A stretch of 64,000 nucleotides of DNA from Bretschneidera sinensis (GCA_023935145.1 CM043699.1:63499138-63563137), one strand, 5' to 3'. Shown: positions 23,076 through 33,077, counted from the stretch's first letter. The notes: a model not told the origin generated them from the sequence alone. Numbers and translations: made by a program.

Positions 23076-24282
23076 GTTTTAATCCCTCTTTAAAAGAGTT
23101 CCCAAACGGCACCATTACGTCAAAGAACAAAATCTGACTTGCTCATTTCCTTTTGGGCTTACTAATGAGGGTTTTCAAACGATACCTATAATGCTCGTCT
23201 CATTGAGCATGTTATGCAGTTGGATGTTGCTCAATTTTATCAATAATATCGCAGGTTTTATTAAAAAAAAAACAATTTAGTTGATGAATAAATGCAGTAT
23301 TTGAAAATGTTACATTGCAATCATTAGAAAGTATGATGACTTTGACATCAAAAATGTAATTTAGGAACTTAAATACTAGGCACTCCTAGTTTAAAGATTT
23401 AAAGATTTAGAGTTTGTATTAAGAGAGGCATGCAGTTTGCTCACATGAGAATCATCAGAGGCAATTTCAACAGAAATGCAGTTTAGAAAACAAATTCTTA
23501 ACGGGTAGATCAAATTGTTGGCATGTCAAGTTCAGTTTTCTGTGTCAATTCAACTAGTAATCTTATTAATATTACCAGATGTAGAATCTAGAAAGAAAGA
23601 GCAATACATTGCATTTCAACGAAAAAGCTAAACTCTAACTTGATTAAATTTGTTCTCTAATCAACTACCTATTAAAGAATTATTATGTTAGCATCCAGCT
23701 TATGAGAATCTGCCTATTAGAAAACAGATTAAACAAACTGTTAGGTCACATTTTTAGCATGTCAAGTTCAGTTTTTCTGTCATTGAACAAGTAGCTTTAC
23801 TATCAGACGTAGAAACTAGAAAGAACGAGCAAGACATTACATTTCAAAGGAAAGTTAAAACCTATTTTGGTTAAATCTTGTTCTCTACTCACTACCTAAT
23901 GAGCAAAAAAATTATACTACCACCCCACTAATGACGATCTGCCTACCTCTCCCCTACCAACTCATTTATTCTTAGATTAACTTCTATACAATTTGGGGAT
24001 TCGTTTCTTAAAGAGAAAATAGAACTAAGGTAAAGAAGTGTATAACATGAAGCACACTGTACTGGCATTTGATTTATAGAAAAATATAGGCATACTAACA
24101 TTATACATCAGTAGGCGCGCAAGGTGTGCCCAATATGATTTTAGGGGCAAAAAATGTGGATTACATAATCCAAAACAATGGGAAGTGTTTATTGTTTGAC
24201 AGTTCCCCTTGGAACCCCCCAAAAGAGTGGTGCCATTTTGTGGCAAACCCAATCACCACTTGACATCTTGCTAGTCTGAAGC
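23076..24282. other. Intergenic region 3' of the methyltransferase gene
   Basis: No gene. It contains a PBS-like inverted motif (TTCCCAAACGGCACCA, 23099-23114) and a 236-bp direct duplication (23515-23950). The last 250 bases would be the 3' UTR of the methyltransferase gene. Confidence 0.5.
23515..23950. repeat. Degenerate direct duplication, 236-bp step
   Basis: GCATGTCAAGTTCAGTTTT occurs at 23521 and 23757. The following sequence stays collinear (AGAAAGA.CGAGCAA.ACATT, then GATCTGCCTA near 23934 against GAATCTGCCTA near 23704). Confidence 0.75.
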
Positions 24283-24389
24283 TTACTGATCAGGCTTTTG
24301 GCACGTAATAATAGCAAACTTGATTAGATCCTTCTGGTATCCTTCAATCATCAATGGCATGGCCAATGCTCCTCTTATGGTTTTTAAAC
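24283..24389 (-). CDS. VTE4-like: Methyltransferase exon 6 (terminal)
   Basis: Acceptor TTGATCAG. Encodes LKTIRGALAMPLMIEGYQKD and then IKFAIITCQKPDQ before TAA at 24283-24285. It matches the family C-terminus in length and content. Confidence 0.9.
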
Positions 24390-24751
24390 CTGATCAACTC
24401 ACGTTAAGACAATAAAGTTAGAAAATGTAGCGAGTAAAAGATAGGCAAGGTTTTGTTTGTAATAAAAGAATCATTTGCATGTACTAAAAAAATAATCATT
24501 TACACGCATAGATATAAAAATAGGCATGCATATATATACTTACAAGCTGCAGGCATCAAATCTGTTTAACTCAAAAAGACATACAATAACCTAAATTTAT
24601 CAGATAAGTTTTCCTCTACAGTACGTACAATGCCATAGTAATTTTCTAAGCAACTCTTGGAGGAAATGATTTCCACTGAAAAAAATAAAATTCAAGGTGA
24701 GAAAAGAACAAACTCAAAGGTGCCAGTAGAGGAAAAAAATGCTAAGCTTAC

Positions 24752-24861
24752 CACTGTGTAGCAGCGATGTGAGCCCCTTCAATGAAAGTGCTGAGCGTAT
24801 CACTGCCGGCCAAAATGGGGCAACATGCTGAGACCAATCTGCTGGCTTGATATCATGGTAG
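24752..24861 (-). CDS. VTE4-like: Methyltransferase exon 5
   Basis: 110 bp. Acceptor TTCCCAAG, donor CACAGTG|GTAAGC. Encodes YHDIKPADWSQHVAPFWPAV and then IRSALSLKGLTSLL. It is intact, and its phase joins exon 6 as SG|LKT. Confidence 0.88.
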
Positions 24862-25152
24862 CTTGGGAATTTATTATGAGTTACATGTAAATAAATTTAT
24901 TTGTTCACACGTCAAGGTGAGACTCAAACCCTGAGAAATCAACAGATCAAGTTGATTCAATAGTTTGATCAATAAAAACTGAAAGGAAAACTAAAAAAAG
25001 GGTGAAATAAAATAAAGTTTTTAAATAAGGCAAGCCCTACAAAGTGCATTATGTTCAAATCTATTAATTACTATTAAGAAACATTATAATAAATGTTGGT
25101 CCATCGAGTCATTGGGTTTCGCAGTTTGAACCAATCTGAGAAAAGTAATTAC

Positions 25153-25350
25153 CTGGAGAGAGAGGGGTCTAGTAGTTTGACATAATCAGCAGTAGAACAC
25201 CATGCTGGAAGATAATTCACATATTTTGTCCAAGAGCTTCTGTTCCCACGGCTGCAAGGACTCTTCAGAAGGGGCAAGATTCCTGTGGCACCATATTAGT
25301 ATTATTACTGTCCCTCCTGGGGCTGCAACTCGAGCCAACTCATTGACAAA
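25153..25350 (-). pseudogene. VTE4-like: Methyltransferase exon 4 (frameshifted)
   Basis: Acceptor CTGGCAG, donor CTCTCCAG|GTAATT. Encodes FVNELARVAAPGG and WCHRNLAPSEE, then LDKICE. At 25215 one base stands where the family has about two codons. The continuation YLPAWCSTADYV is readable only in the shifted frame, and the unshifted frame stops at 25186-25188. Confidence 0.88.
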
Positions 25351-25493
25351 CTGCCAGATTGAAAGAGAAAGGGAGAGAGGAACTTGAGATAACATGTCAG
25401 AGCAAGATATGAAATGATAAGAAATTCCAACTGTAGATGCAGCTATTCTTTCAGCCTAATAACTCGAAGATGAACGCAAGTAAAAAGAAGTAC

Positions 25494-25598
25494 CTTTGCT
25501 TTGTCAGGCATATGTTCACCACTCTCCATGGACCAGACAAGATCAAATTGTCCATCAGGAAATGGTTGATCCAAAGCATCTGCAACTTGAAAGGAAAC
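25494..25598 (-). CDS. VTE4-like: Methyltransferase exon 3
   Basis: 105 bp, 35 codons. CCAG acceptor and GCAAAG|GTACTT donor. Encodes VSFQVADALDQPFPDGQFD and LVWSMESGEHMPDKAK. It is intact. Confidence 0.9.
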
Positions 25599-26309
25599 CT
25601 GGAAAGCTTTACATCATTTTACATATAGAACTCTAAATCTGCTGACCATTTGCATCATCATATCCAGAACTCTAAGTCTACTACTGCTTGTCTAGGTTTA
25701 CAAATTAATTGAAGCAATCATCAGATAGATTTGAGACCAACGTTTTAACATATTCCATCTAAGATATGAAGTATAAACAGTATTAAAGAAAGGGACAAGA
25801 AAAGACAACACAACTGAATTGTAAACATAAGTGTTATAGTTTCCCCAAGAACTTTTCCTCTAGGCTGGAGATTTTAAGTAGAGATGAGAGCAAAGTCCTC
25901 CGGTGATATCTTTAGTGTGCTTATCAGAAATGAGCGCTGTAGTTTCTCAAATATCACTGATCACCTAATGGCAATGCAGCAACTCATCGTAGATTTATAT
26001 ATCATTTGATTTATAAGTATTTTCAGGAACCGAAAATTAAAGAAATGACAACAAAAAAATTTCCATGTCAAAATAAGAAAGCAACCAAAATTTTGGAGTT
26101 CAACAAGCTGAAACTTATGAACTGATGTAAAAAAAAATATGACCATTGATGTCCTCATCTCGAAAGAGAGAAGTAATAGTAATATCTGAGAAACTTCTCA
26201 CCAAAACAGGTATTTTGATTGAAGCTACTTTGGAGAATGTTATCGTCGCTAGCTCTAAATTATAGAATTTTAGTTTGAAATGTTAGAAACTTGAAGGTTA
26301 TGCACATAC

Positions 26310-26479
26310 CTTGTTGGCCAATCCTTGAGCAGCAACAAGAGCATTGGCCCTTTGGGCTTGGACAGGACTCAGGGTGACGCCTTGGCATTTGGCTCCATAT
26401 TTACTGGCTAGGTATTGAGTGCTGCCACCTATTCCACACCCAATGTCAACCACAGTCTTAGGTCTCTTTGTTGGGTCCT
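26310..26479 (-). CDS. VTE4-like: Methyltransferase exon 2 (SAM-binding)
   Basis: Begins after a TTTTTAG acceptor and ends AACAAG|GTATGT. It encodes DPTKRPKTVVDIGCGIGGS and then the GVTLSPVQAQRANAL block. It is intact. Confidence 0.9.
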
Positions 26480-28368
26480 CTAAAAACCAATGTAATATCC
26501 ATTTGTTAGAAGCTCATCTTCATACAAAGACATTAGCAAAAACAGTAACCATAATGTGCAAAATGAGATATCTAAATGGGGATCAACAATTTAATTAACA
26601 TCTCATGTTCTCAAGACAGTTTGAAATGAACAACTATCTCAGAAAAAGGAGTGCAAACCAATTAATTAGATTTTCATAAATGGAGAGATTGTATTCATAT
26701 CAAATTGAAGTTTACTATTCTAGTTGATACATTATTATCCAATCACAGAGTGAAAGCAATTATCATTGATGTTGCATTTTATAGTATGGAATTGAGATCT
26801 TGAAAAAGAAATTTGATGTAATTGTAGCTTTTCTCAACGGTAAAACTGTAATTAAAAGCTTTCGTTTCCCTCTAATTTCATTTCAAACTCTTGAAATCCA
26901 TACTACCAGCACAAACACACTTGAAGTGAATTAGTGCTCATTAATAGTACCGTAAGTATATCTGCATTTATAGATGCAACTTGAGTCATTTAGCATTTAT
27001 GTTCAATGAGTTTGAAAAGGGAATGGATATAATAGAGAAAAAAAATTACCATTACTTCTGAAGAGAGGAGAGTGAGATAAATATATTCAATTAATAAGAT
27101 GGCAGCTTATGTAATTATGTGGGAGCAAAAGATTTAAGTTTAAAAAATATAACCAACCCACATAAATACAAAAAGAAAATAATACTCTACAATTATTAAA
27201 AATTACTCATGATACAAAAATAAGTTTGATAAATAAAATTACGGGAGCGGGTTGCTATAAGGTCACTTGTTAACACATAATAAATGCATTGTGCTTTTAA
27301 AATTGCATTAAGTTTAAATGGTATTCTAAATATATCTATCATTTGCTGTATGACTTATGAGTGTGTATATAAATAATATATAAAGGTACACCATATTTGT
27401 AAATTCAAGTCAGCCTATATTAATTGTAACATACTACTCTATTTAATATTCTTTTGTAAGTACCCTAAGAACACCGGTTAACCGGACTCATAAAATTATT
27501 TTGGCCTTACATTACTTACATCTTATGATTTTTGCATTACAAAAAAATAATGACAATCCCTTGTATTTGTATGAAAATTATATCCCTCTATTTTAAAAGG
27601 ATACACTTGCATTTCTGGATTTTAGTGAATTGTTAGCCAAAAATATATACTTGAATCGTTATTTTCAGGGATATAAGCATATATTTTCAAAGTAAAAAAA
27701 TCTAAGTGTATGTTTCATATAACTATAAGAGTATTTTTGTAATTATTCTTAATAATAAGTACCCCTCTTCCTTAAAAAATACTCATACCAAATTGATTTT
27801 GTAGAAAAAAACTGAAATAATTTCCACATGCGACATTTATTGTTTGTTTAAATTTTTCTCTGCTCTCAAGGACTCAACATTTAGTCCATTACATCACATA
27901 ATAAAAAAGACAAAAGCTCCTAGACCTTAGATATTTTATCCAGCCCACTTGAATCATCTTTACCGTAGAAACAAACAGGCAATTAATTTGCCTTTTGTAC
28001 ACTTTCACTGAGTACCGACAACAAATCACATGCGCCCATCCAATTTATGGAGAATTTTGATCCAATGAAGTTGGCTCCGTATAATTTCGTAAAAGTCATA
28101 CGAAATCTAAATTTTTTTATTGATAATAACAAAATATTAAAATAATAATCGAATAAAAAATTTAAATATTTAATTATTATGATCGTTCATGAACAATTTC
28201 ATGCCGATAGAATATTCACCAAAAGACTGCACAGTCAGAACTCCTTTAATTAAATCATATTTTTCACCCCAATCAAAATTCATTTAAATAACTAGTACTC
28301 CGTAGACTACAATTTTATTCCTCTTCATTAGTATTATTAAGACAGAGAGAAGTGTGTTAAGAAATGAC
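26480..28368 (-). other. Intron 1 of the methyltransferase gene
   Basis: 1.9 kb, AT-rich, no coding sequence and no element with clear ends. A stretch next to exon 2 (26480-26580) is duplicated at 29.37-29.50 kb. Confidence 0.75.
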
Positions 28369-28758
28369 CCGAAACGCCGGCGAAAAAGAAGCGCCTCCTC
28401 TATCATCCGAATTTGGGTGGCCCGATGTTCGGAACCCGAGACCGAAACGATGGAATCCGAATCGTAGAAGCCATGATGCATGTGGTCGCCCCATATGTCC
28501 TCCCATAAAGTCGACGACTCGTCGTAGAACTCGGCTATTCCGCCCTGCAGCACGCGTGTGTCCATCGTAGTTGCATTCGTACGTGCGGGAGGCAAGGAAA
28601 GCCGCGTGAACGTGCAATGACAGAGAGGAAAAAGAAGAGAAGGTAGAAGCCTGTTTTGACACCTGTGGCGGAGAGGGAGCAGTGGTAAGTGGCACGAGCC
28701 TAACTGTGTGATCATTGGTCGATTCTTGACACAAAAAATATGCTGAAATCGCCAACAA
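28369..28758 (-). pseudogene. VTE4-like: Methyltransferase exon 1
   Basis: The upstream part reads, in one frame, as a Ser-rich plastid-transit-like leader (28758 to about 28570). The mature N-terminus (GIAEFYDESSTLWEDIWGDH, then HHGFYDSDS) is in another frame. An alternative in-frame start for the mature part is the Met at 28565-28563. The donor is TCGG|GTCATT at 28369/28368. The A5 run at 28383-28387 has one base too many: the paralogue at 55.25 kb has A4 and stays in frame. Confidence 0.85.
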
Positions 28759-28761
28759 AAA

Positions 28762-29205
28762 GAAAAAAGTTTTGGCTTTATGGCAAACTTCTCCCCAAAT
28801 TTAAGATTAAATAACAGTTTACCCTCTGAGTTTTTAAAATAAGCAATTTAACCTTTAACTTTTTCAATTCGGAGCACAATCCATTGGTACGATTTCAATC
28901 AAATTTCGACAAAAAAATTATAAAAAAACTTAATGTATTTGCTTAACTTACGTCTATGGTTACGATTACCAAAAAACACTTAATATGTTTGTCATCTATT
29001 TGTGAAAATTAACAAATATATTAAGTTTTTCGGTAATTGTTTGCTCGAAATTTAGTTAGAATTTAGTCAAAATTTGACTAGAATTTGAATTGCTCCAAAT
29101 TGATAAAATCATGAGTTAAATTGTCCTTTTTGAAAATTTATGAGACAAACTACTACTTGTTCATAAATTTAAAGGAAATTTTGTAATTAAGCCAAGAGTT
29201 TTTTC
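28762..29205. mobile_element. Foldback MITE (444 bp) just upstream of methyltransferase exon 1
   Basis: The two ends are inverted copies for at least 110 bp. The left arm runs GAAAAAAGTTTTGGCTTTAT... and the right arm, reverse-complemented, runs GAAAAAACTCTTGGCTTAAT.... An inner inverted pair (near 28925 and 29020, ACTTAATATGTTTG type) continues the foldback. No ORF. I could not define a target duplication. Confidence 0.75.
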
Positions 29206-29366
29206 ATAACTTTACAATTAGACATATGTGCCCTTGGTATTGTACTCTAATTACCTTGTGTCACACTTAGTAAAATCTCAAAAATGAAAAAAGGTAAAAT
29301 AATTAATAGATGTTCATTAGTTTTTTATTTTTTATTTTTTGTCAATAAAAATATGTAAACAAATCT
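29206..29366. other. AT-rich spacer
   Basis: No recognisable feature. Confidence 0.4.
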
Positions 29367-29501
29367 ACGGTTTCTTTGTTGGGTCTTCTGAAAACCAATT
29401 CACTGGTAAAACACTAAAACCATAAAAGTCATTTGTAAGAAGCTAATCTTCAACCAAAGGCATTAGCACAAACAGTACATGTGTAGAATGAGATATCTTA
29501 G
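29367..29501 (-). pseudogene. Fragment of a second methyltransferase copy (exon 2 edge and intron 1)
   Basis: TTTCTTTGTTGGGTCTTCTG, then AAGAAGCTAATCTTCA, CATTAGCACAAACAGTA and AATGAGATATCT follow the same order as 26463-26573 in the methyltransferase gene. The transposon at 29502 cuts it. Confidence 0.7.
29494..29501. repeat. Target-site duplication TATCTTAG, left
   Basis: Identical to 38354-38361, directly outside the ends of the inverted-repeat element. Confidence 0.65.
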
Positions 29502-29666
29502 GAGCTTTTTTTTTTTTTCAAACAAGAGCATTTTCAATTCTTATTTCTCACAACATGGTAGTTTTAAATTTATTTCCCAAAACATGTTATTTTTGCCACA
29601 TAAATGACATGTCATAATTTTTTATTAATTTGACAAAAACACCTCATGCCTCTCTTTTTCTTCTTC

Positions 29667-29671
29667 TTCTC
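29667..29671. repeat. Target-site duplication TTCTC of the copia element, left
   Basis: Identical to 32917-32921. Confidence 0.85.
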
Positions 29672-30026
29672 TGTTAGTTTTTAAAGAATGGAAGAACAAA
29701 AGTTTACTTAGGACAAGGAGAGAAATAGGATGAAGATGAACTAGAACTCAAACTTATTGAATTCAATTATCATAATGCATAAGCTTACATTATATAACAA
29801 ACTGAAAAGTAAAGGAATCAGAAAAATAAACAAAAACAAATACACATGGTACAACACACATGGGGTAGTAACATGGTAGTAATGCAGCAAACATGGAGTA
29901 GTGGTACAGCTGCACACATGGGTAGTAAGGACAGAGAACATGGTAGTAACACAGCAAATATGGAGTAGTGGTGCAGCAGCAAACAATGAGAAGTGGTACA
30001 GCAGAACCTGATGCAAATCACCAACA
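29672..30026 (-). repeat. Copia 3' LTR
   Basis: 355 bp, plus-strand TGTTAGTTTTT...ATCACCAACA; collinear with 32562-32916. It contains repeated ACATGG(G/A)TAGT units. Confidence 0.92.
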
Positions 30027-30203
30027 CTCCTCCTTGCATTAGGAACTGCAAACTCCAAGTCTCTGCCTAAGATAGTAGATTCCAAGTATACTTCAAGCGG
30101 CGAACCTTGCCCCTTCTACGTAAAAATCAAGATCGCCTTCTCAGTGATCTAAGAACTGGTGGCCCTTCTGGAATTGATTCAACTTCATCTTCCAACTTCT
30201 CAG

Positions 30204-30653
30204 TTAGTTGATTTGCCGCTTGAGCCATTCTACTTCTGCCACACTAATATTCTGAAGCCTTTCAGAACGCTGCAACACTTTTTTACACCAGGGTAGAAGT
30301 TCAAATGTGGCACTTTTACGCTTCTTTGGTCTAACAACAGCCAAATATCGATCAGTGGCATACCGAGGCAACAATTGAGTGACAGAGAAGGGCTCACTAG
30401 CTATTGACATGAGGCTTGAACTTTGACGACCATTACCAAGTTGACCGGTATCAACAGCATTTACTTGTTCCATTGCTTGATGAAAACTATCAGAAGGCCT
30501 CCCAACAATGAAAGGTTGTTATGTAGTCTTTGCAGTGATGATTTTTCGTGCATCATACATTGGAGACATTTCTCCATTTTTGAATGTCCCATTCTGATTG
30601 AACCAGGATGGCGCCATCTGTGGACTGATATGAGAACAATCACCTCTAACAGC
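30204..30653 (-). pseudogene. Captured host fragment Y in the copia element
   Basis: Continues in frame from the UPM1 part. It reads ISPQMAPSWFNQNGTFKNGE, then a stop at 30519-30521, then a Ser/Thr-rich part and VVRPKKRKSATFELLPW, a basic nuclear-localisation-like stretch. It looks like part of a plant nuclear protein, but I cannot name the family. The frame ends at 30204, and similarity to coding sequence seems to continue in another frame for some 40 bases. Confidence 0.5.
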
Positions 30654-30851
30654 AGCTGCATTCTCTGCTTCAAACAGAGGATCTGTTCCCCCTTTCCTTG
30701 AGTGCCCCATCAAAAATCTAACACTATTTGCAATGCCTTTATGAGTTAATGGAATCCCCAGCTCTGCTGCTATCCCTGAAGCAGCGGTAATACCTGGGAT
30801 AACTTTAACTTGAATTCCTTGCTGCTGCAGAAAGTCCATCTCATTGAGCTC
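30654..30851 (-). pseudogene. UPM1: Captured fragment of uroporphyrinogen-III C-methyltransferase
   Basis: UPM1 (SUMT) methylates uroporphyrinogen III on the way to sirohaem in plastids. About 66 codons are present. They contain the tetrapyrrole-methylase block VIPGITAASGIAAELGIPLT, then SVRFLMGHSRKGG and the LFEAENAA block, after which the sequence leaves the family abruptly. That is roughly a fifth of the enzyme, so it cannot be active alone. No intron is seen, consistent with capture from RNA or from one exon. It is in frame with the upstream copia frame across a single stop (30852-30854). Confidence 0.85.
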
Positions 30852-31154
30852 TTAAAAAGCATCTTTCTTCTTTAACTCTACCTCGTCTTGATCCTGTTTC
30901 TGGACACAATACTGAGCAGCCTCAGGCCGAATGTCAGCAACGGGCCTAAGTAATAGGCAGAAATCAATATTCTCCAGCTTCTCATTGTACTTAACAACTT
31001 CCTTATCAACTTCAAGCATATCTGCACGGTCAACCATCTCAGTGACACTTTCCTTGGAAAGAAAAACAGCTTGTTCTTCATTGTCCTCATTCTTTGAGGC
31101 CTTCTCTTCCTTAATTAGAACTTCATATCTTGCCTTGACTTTGTTTGGGCTTCT
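30852..31154 (-). pseudogene. Non-copia segment X fused to the copia gag-protease frame
   Basis: Residues 365-464 of the long minus ORF (32246-30852). Copia similarity ends at about KSFSFDP..ELAVFST, just before the expected GAG-pre-integrase LWHxRLGH block. The following hundred residues are charged ([14 protein letters not shown], then [20 protein letters not shown]) and unlike any copia module. Probably a third piece of host coding sequence; the source is not recognised. Confidence 0.5.
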
Positions 31155-32519
31155 AGTTGAAAATACAGCAAGTTCTTCTTTGATGGGATCAAAAGAAAAA
31201 CTTTTTCCCTTCATTCTCACTTTAAGAATTTCCTGACCCGTGACATCAAGAATGTGACAGAAACTATCTTCAAAAATCACTTTAAAGTCTTTTTTAATCA
31301 GTTGACCTACACTCAACAAATTTTGGTCAATTTCTGGTACGTAGAGAACATCAGAAATTCTCTTTGTGTCTGCAGTGCTGGTTATGGCGATTGTCCATTT
31401 CCCTTTGACAGAGATATAATCACCATTGCCAATTCTGACTTTAGTAATGTCAGTTGGCCTTAAATCTCTGAAGAGTTCCTTGTCATTGGTAATGTGGTTG
31501 GTGCAGCCGCTATCAATTAACCAGCTCTTACTTGAATCATTGCCTGAGAAGCAAGTAGCAACAAAGAGCTGATCCTCCTCCTCTTGATCAGCAACTTGAG
31601 CATCTGCTTCTTGCTGCTGATTTTTACTTTTGCAAATCACAGCTTCATGACCTTGTTGGTTACACCTGCTGCATTTTGCATCAGGTCTCCTCCAGCATTT
31701 GAAAAGAGGATAACTCTTTCTGCCACAATGTTGGCATGGAGGATGATTTCCATTCGTACCTCCAGTCTTGTTCTTGTTGCTGTTTGCTGTAGCATTACCA
31801 CTTGCAGCAACAATCTTTTTGTTCTTCTTCCTCATTTTCCAGCCTTCTTGATGCTTGACTGGCAGTGCTCCTTCAACGACTCCTTCTTGCCTCATGACCC
31901 TTCTTTGCTTTTGTGCTTGTAAAGCATTTACGAGCTCTACCAAGGTAATCTTGTACAGATCCTTGGTGTTCTCCAAGGTTGTAATGGTTGCCTCAAATTT
32001 TTCAGGCACCGTTACTAGGATTTTTTCAACAATCCTCGAGTCAGGTAGATTAGAACCAAGCAGTCTTACCTTATTGGCAATGCTTAGAAGTTTGTCAGAA
32101 TACTCTTTAATGGTTTTTGATTCCTTCATTTTCTGTAGTTCAAAATCTCTGATCAAATTCAGCACTTGCATCCCTCTGATTCTTTCATTTCCTTCATACT
32201 CCTTTTTGAGATAATCCCATATTGCTTTTGCTGATTTGAGTGACATGACTCAGGTGAAGATAGTCGATGAGACGCCAGCAAACAAACAGGCTTTTGCTTT
32301 TGACTTCCTCATTTTTCTGTCCTTATGATTCTTGATCTGGGCCATTGTGGGGTTGTTTGGAAGAAGAGGAACTTCATAGTCCTCTTCTACAGCTTCCCAA
32401 AGATCCATTGCATCTAGATAGGTCTCCATTCTCACAGCCCAAATTTGATAGTTGTCACCATCAAAAACTGTTTGAGCCATTGATGAAAAACTGGATTCTC
32501 CTTCCATTAGAACACTCAA
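31155..32519 (-). pseudogene. Copia gag and protease, one internal stop
   Basis: Gag starts at Met 32519 (QTVFDGDNYQIWAVRMETYL, typical of copia gag). It has one stop at 32250-32252 and continues in frame. Numbered from Met 32246: two zinc knuckles, the first degenerate (CQHC....Y....C, residues 171-184) and the second perfect (CSRC....H....C, residues 192-205). Then comes the protease active site [11 protein letters not shown] (Asp245) and the [16 protein letters not shown] block. Integrase onward is missing. Apart from the one stop, Gag could still be made, which would suit a non-autonomous element. Confidence 0.9.
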
Positions 32520-32547
32520 ATGGACTCACAGATCCCTCAAGAAGAAA

Positions 32548-32559
32548 GCTCTGATACCA
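32548..32559 (-). promoter_or_regulatory. Primer-binding site, initiator-Met tRNA
   Basis: Minus strand TGGTATCAGAGC, two bases from the 5' LTR. It exactly matches the complement of the plant tRNA-iMet 3' end, the usual copia primer. Confidence 0.93.
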
Positions 32560-32561
32560 AT

Positions 32562-32916
32562 TGTTAGTTTTTAAAGAATGAAAGAACAAGAGTTTACTTA
32601 GGACAAGGAGAGAAATAGGAGGAAGATGAACTGGAACTCAAACTTACTGAATTCAATTATCATAATGCATAAGCTTACATTATATAACAAACTGAAAAGT
32701 AAAGGAATCAGAAAAATAAACAAAAACAAATGCACATGGTACAGCACACATGGGGTAGTAACATGGTAGTAATGCAGCAAACATGGAGTAGTGGTATAGC
32801 TGCACACATGGGTAGTAAGGACAGAGAACATGGTAGTAACACAGTAAACATGGAGTAGTGGTGCAGCAGCAAACAATGAGAAGTGGTGCAGCAGAACCTG
32901 ATGCAAATCACCAACA
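32562..32916 (-). repeat. Copia 5' LTR
   Basis: 355 bp; partner of 29672-30026. Confidence 0.92.
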
Positions 32917-32921
32917 TTCTC
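32917..32921. repeat. Target-site duplication TTCTC of the copia element, right
   Basis: Matches 29667-29671. Confidence 0.85.
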
Positions 32922-33077
32922 CAAGTATAGAGAGGATGTTGTCGGCGTTGCTGGAGGTTGGAGCCGGCAGAAAAGATCACAATTTCAGTTCTTTTTCCAA
33001 ATGCAAAAATTCCTTTCTCTCCTTCTCTTTTGACCCAAACAATCAAGAACCGTGAAACTAAAATTAAATCCATCACA

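Larger units (their letters stand above)
24283..28758 (-). pseudogene. VTE4-like: Gamma-tocopherol methyltransferase-like gene (six exons, frameshifted)
   Basis: Gamma-TMT transfers a methyl group from S-adenosylmethionine to gamma-tocopherol in plastids; close relatives methylate indole alkaloid nitrogen. Exons found on the minus strand: 1 (28758-28369), 2 (26479-26310), 3 (25598-25494), 4 (25350-25153), 5 (24861-24752), 6 (24389-24283). Introns 1-5 start with GT and end with AG, and phases agree, for example TCG G|AG GAC across intron 1. SAM motif I is VVDIGCGIGGS in exon 2, and SMESGEHMPDK is in exon 3. The C-terminus TMPLMIEGY-like block and stop are in exon 6. Damage: an extra base in an A5 run (28383-28387), a frame change near 28565 between the transit-like leader and the mature part, and a net length change at 25215 that leads to a stop at 25186-25188. 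Probably a pseudogene; sequencing error in one homopolymer cannot explain exon 4. TMT versus N-methyltransferase cannot be decided. Confidence 0.88.
29672..32916 (-). mobile_element. Non-autonomous Ty1/copia element carrying captured host gene sequence (3.25 kb)
   Basis: Two 355-bp LTRs with 11 substitutions between them (3.1 percent), a perfect 5-bp target duplication and an initiator-Met tRNA primer site. Between the LTRs is gag plus protease, and then, in place of integrase, RT and RNase H, host-derived coding sequence. The whole interior from 32519 to 30204 is one reading frame of 772 codons interrupted by only three internal stops. Confidence 0.85.

Noticed and set aside
24025..24252. 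75-codon minus-strand ORF just after methyltransferase exon 6
   Set aside because: Lies in the probable 3' UTR; composition and lack of motifs argue against a gene.
32858..33055. Short ORF crossing the copia LTR end into the GC-richer patch GTCGGCGTTGCTGG
   Set aside because: Half of it is LTR; the remaining host part (32922-33077) is too short to assign.
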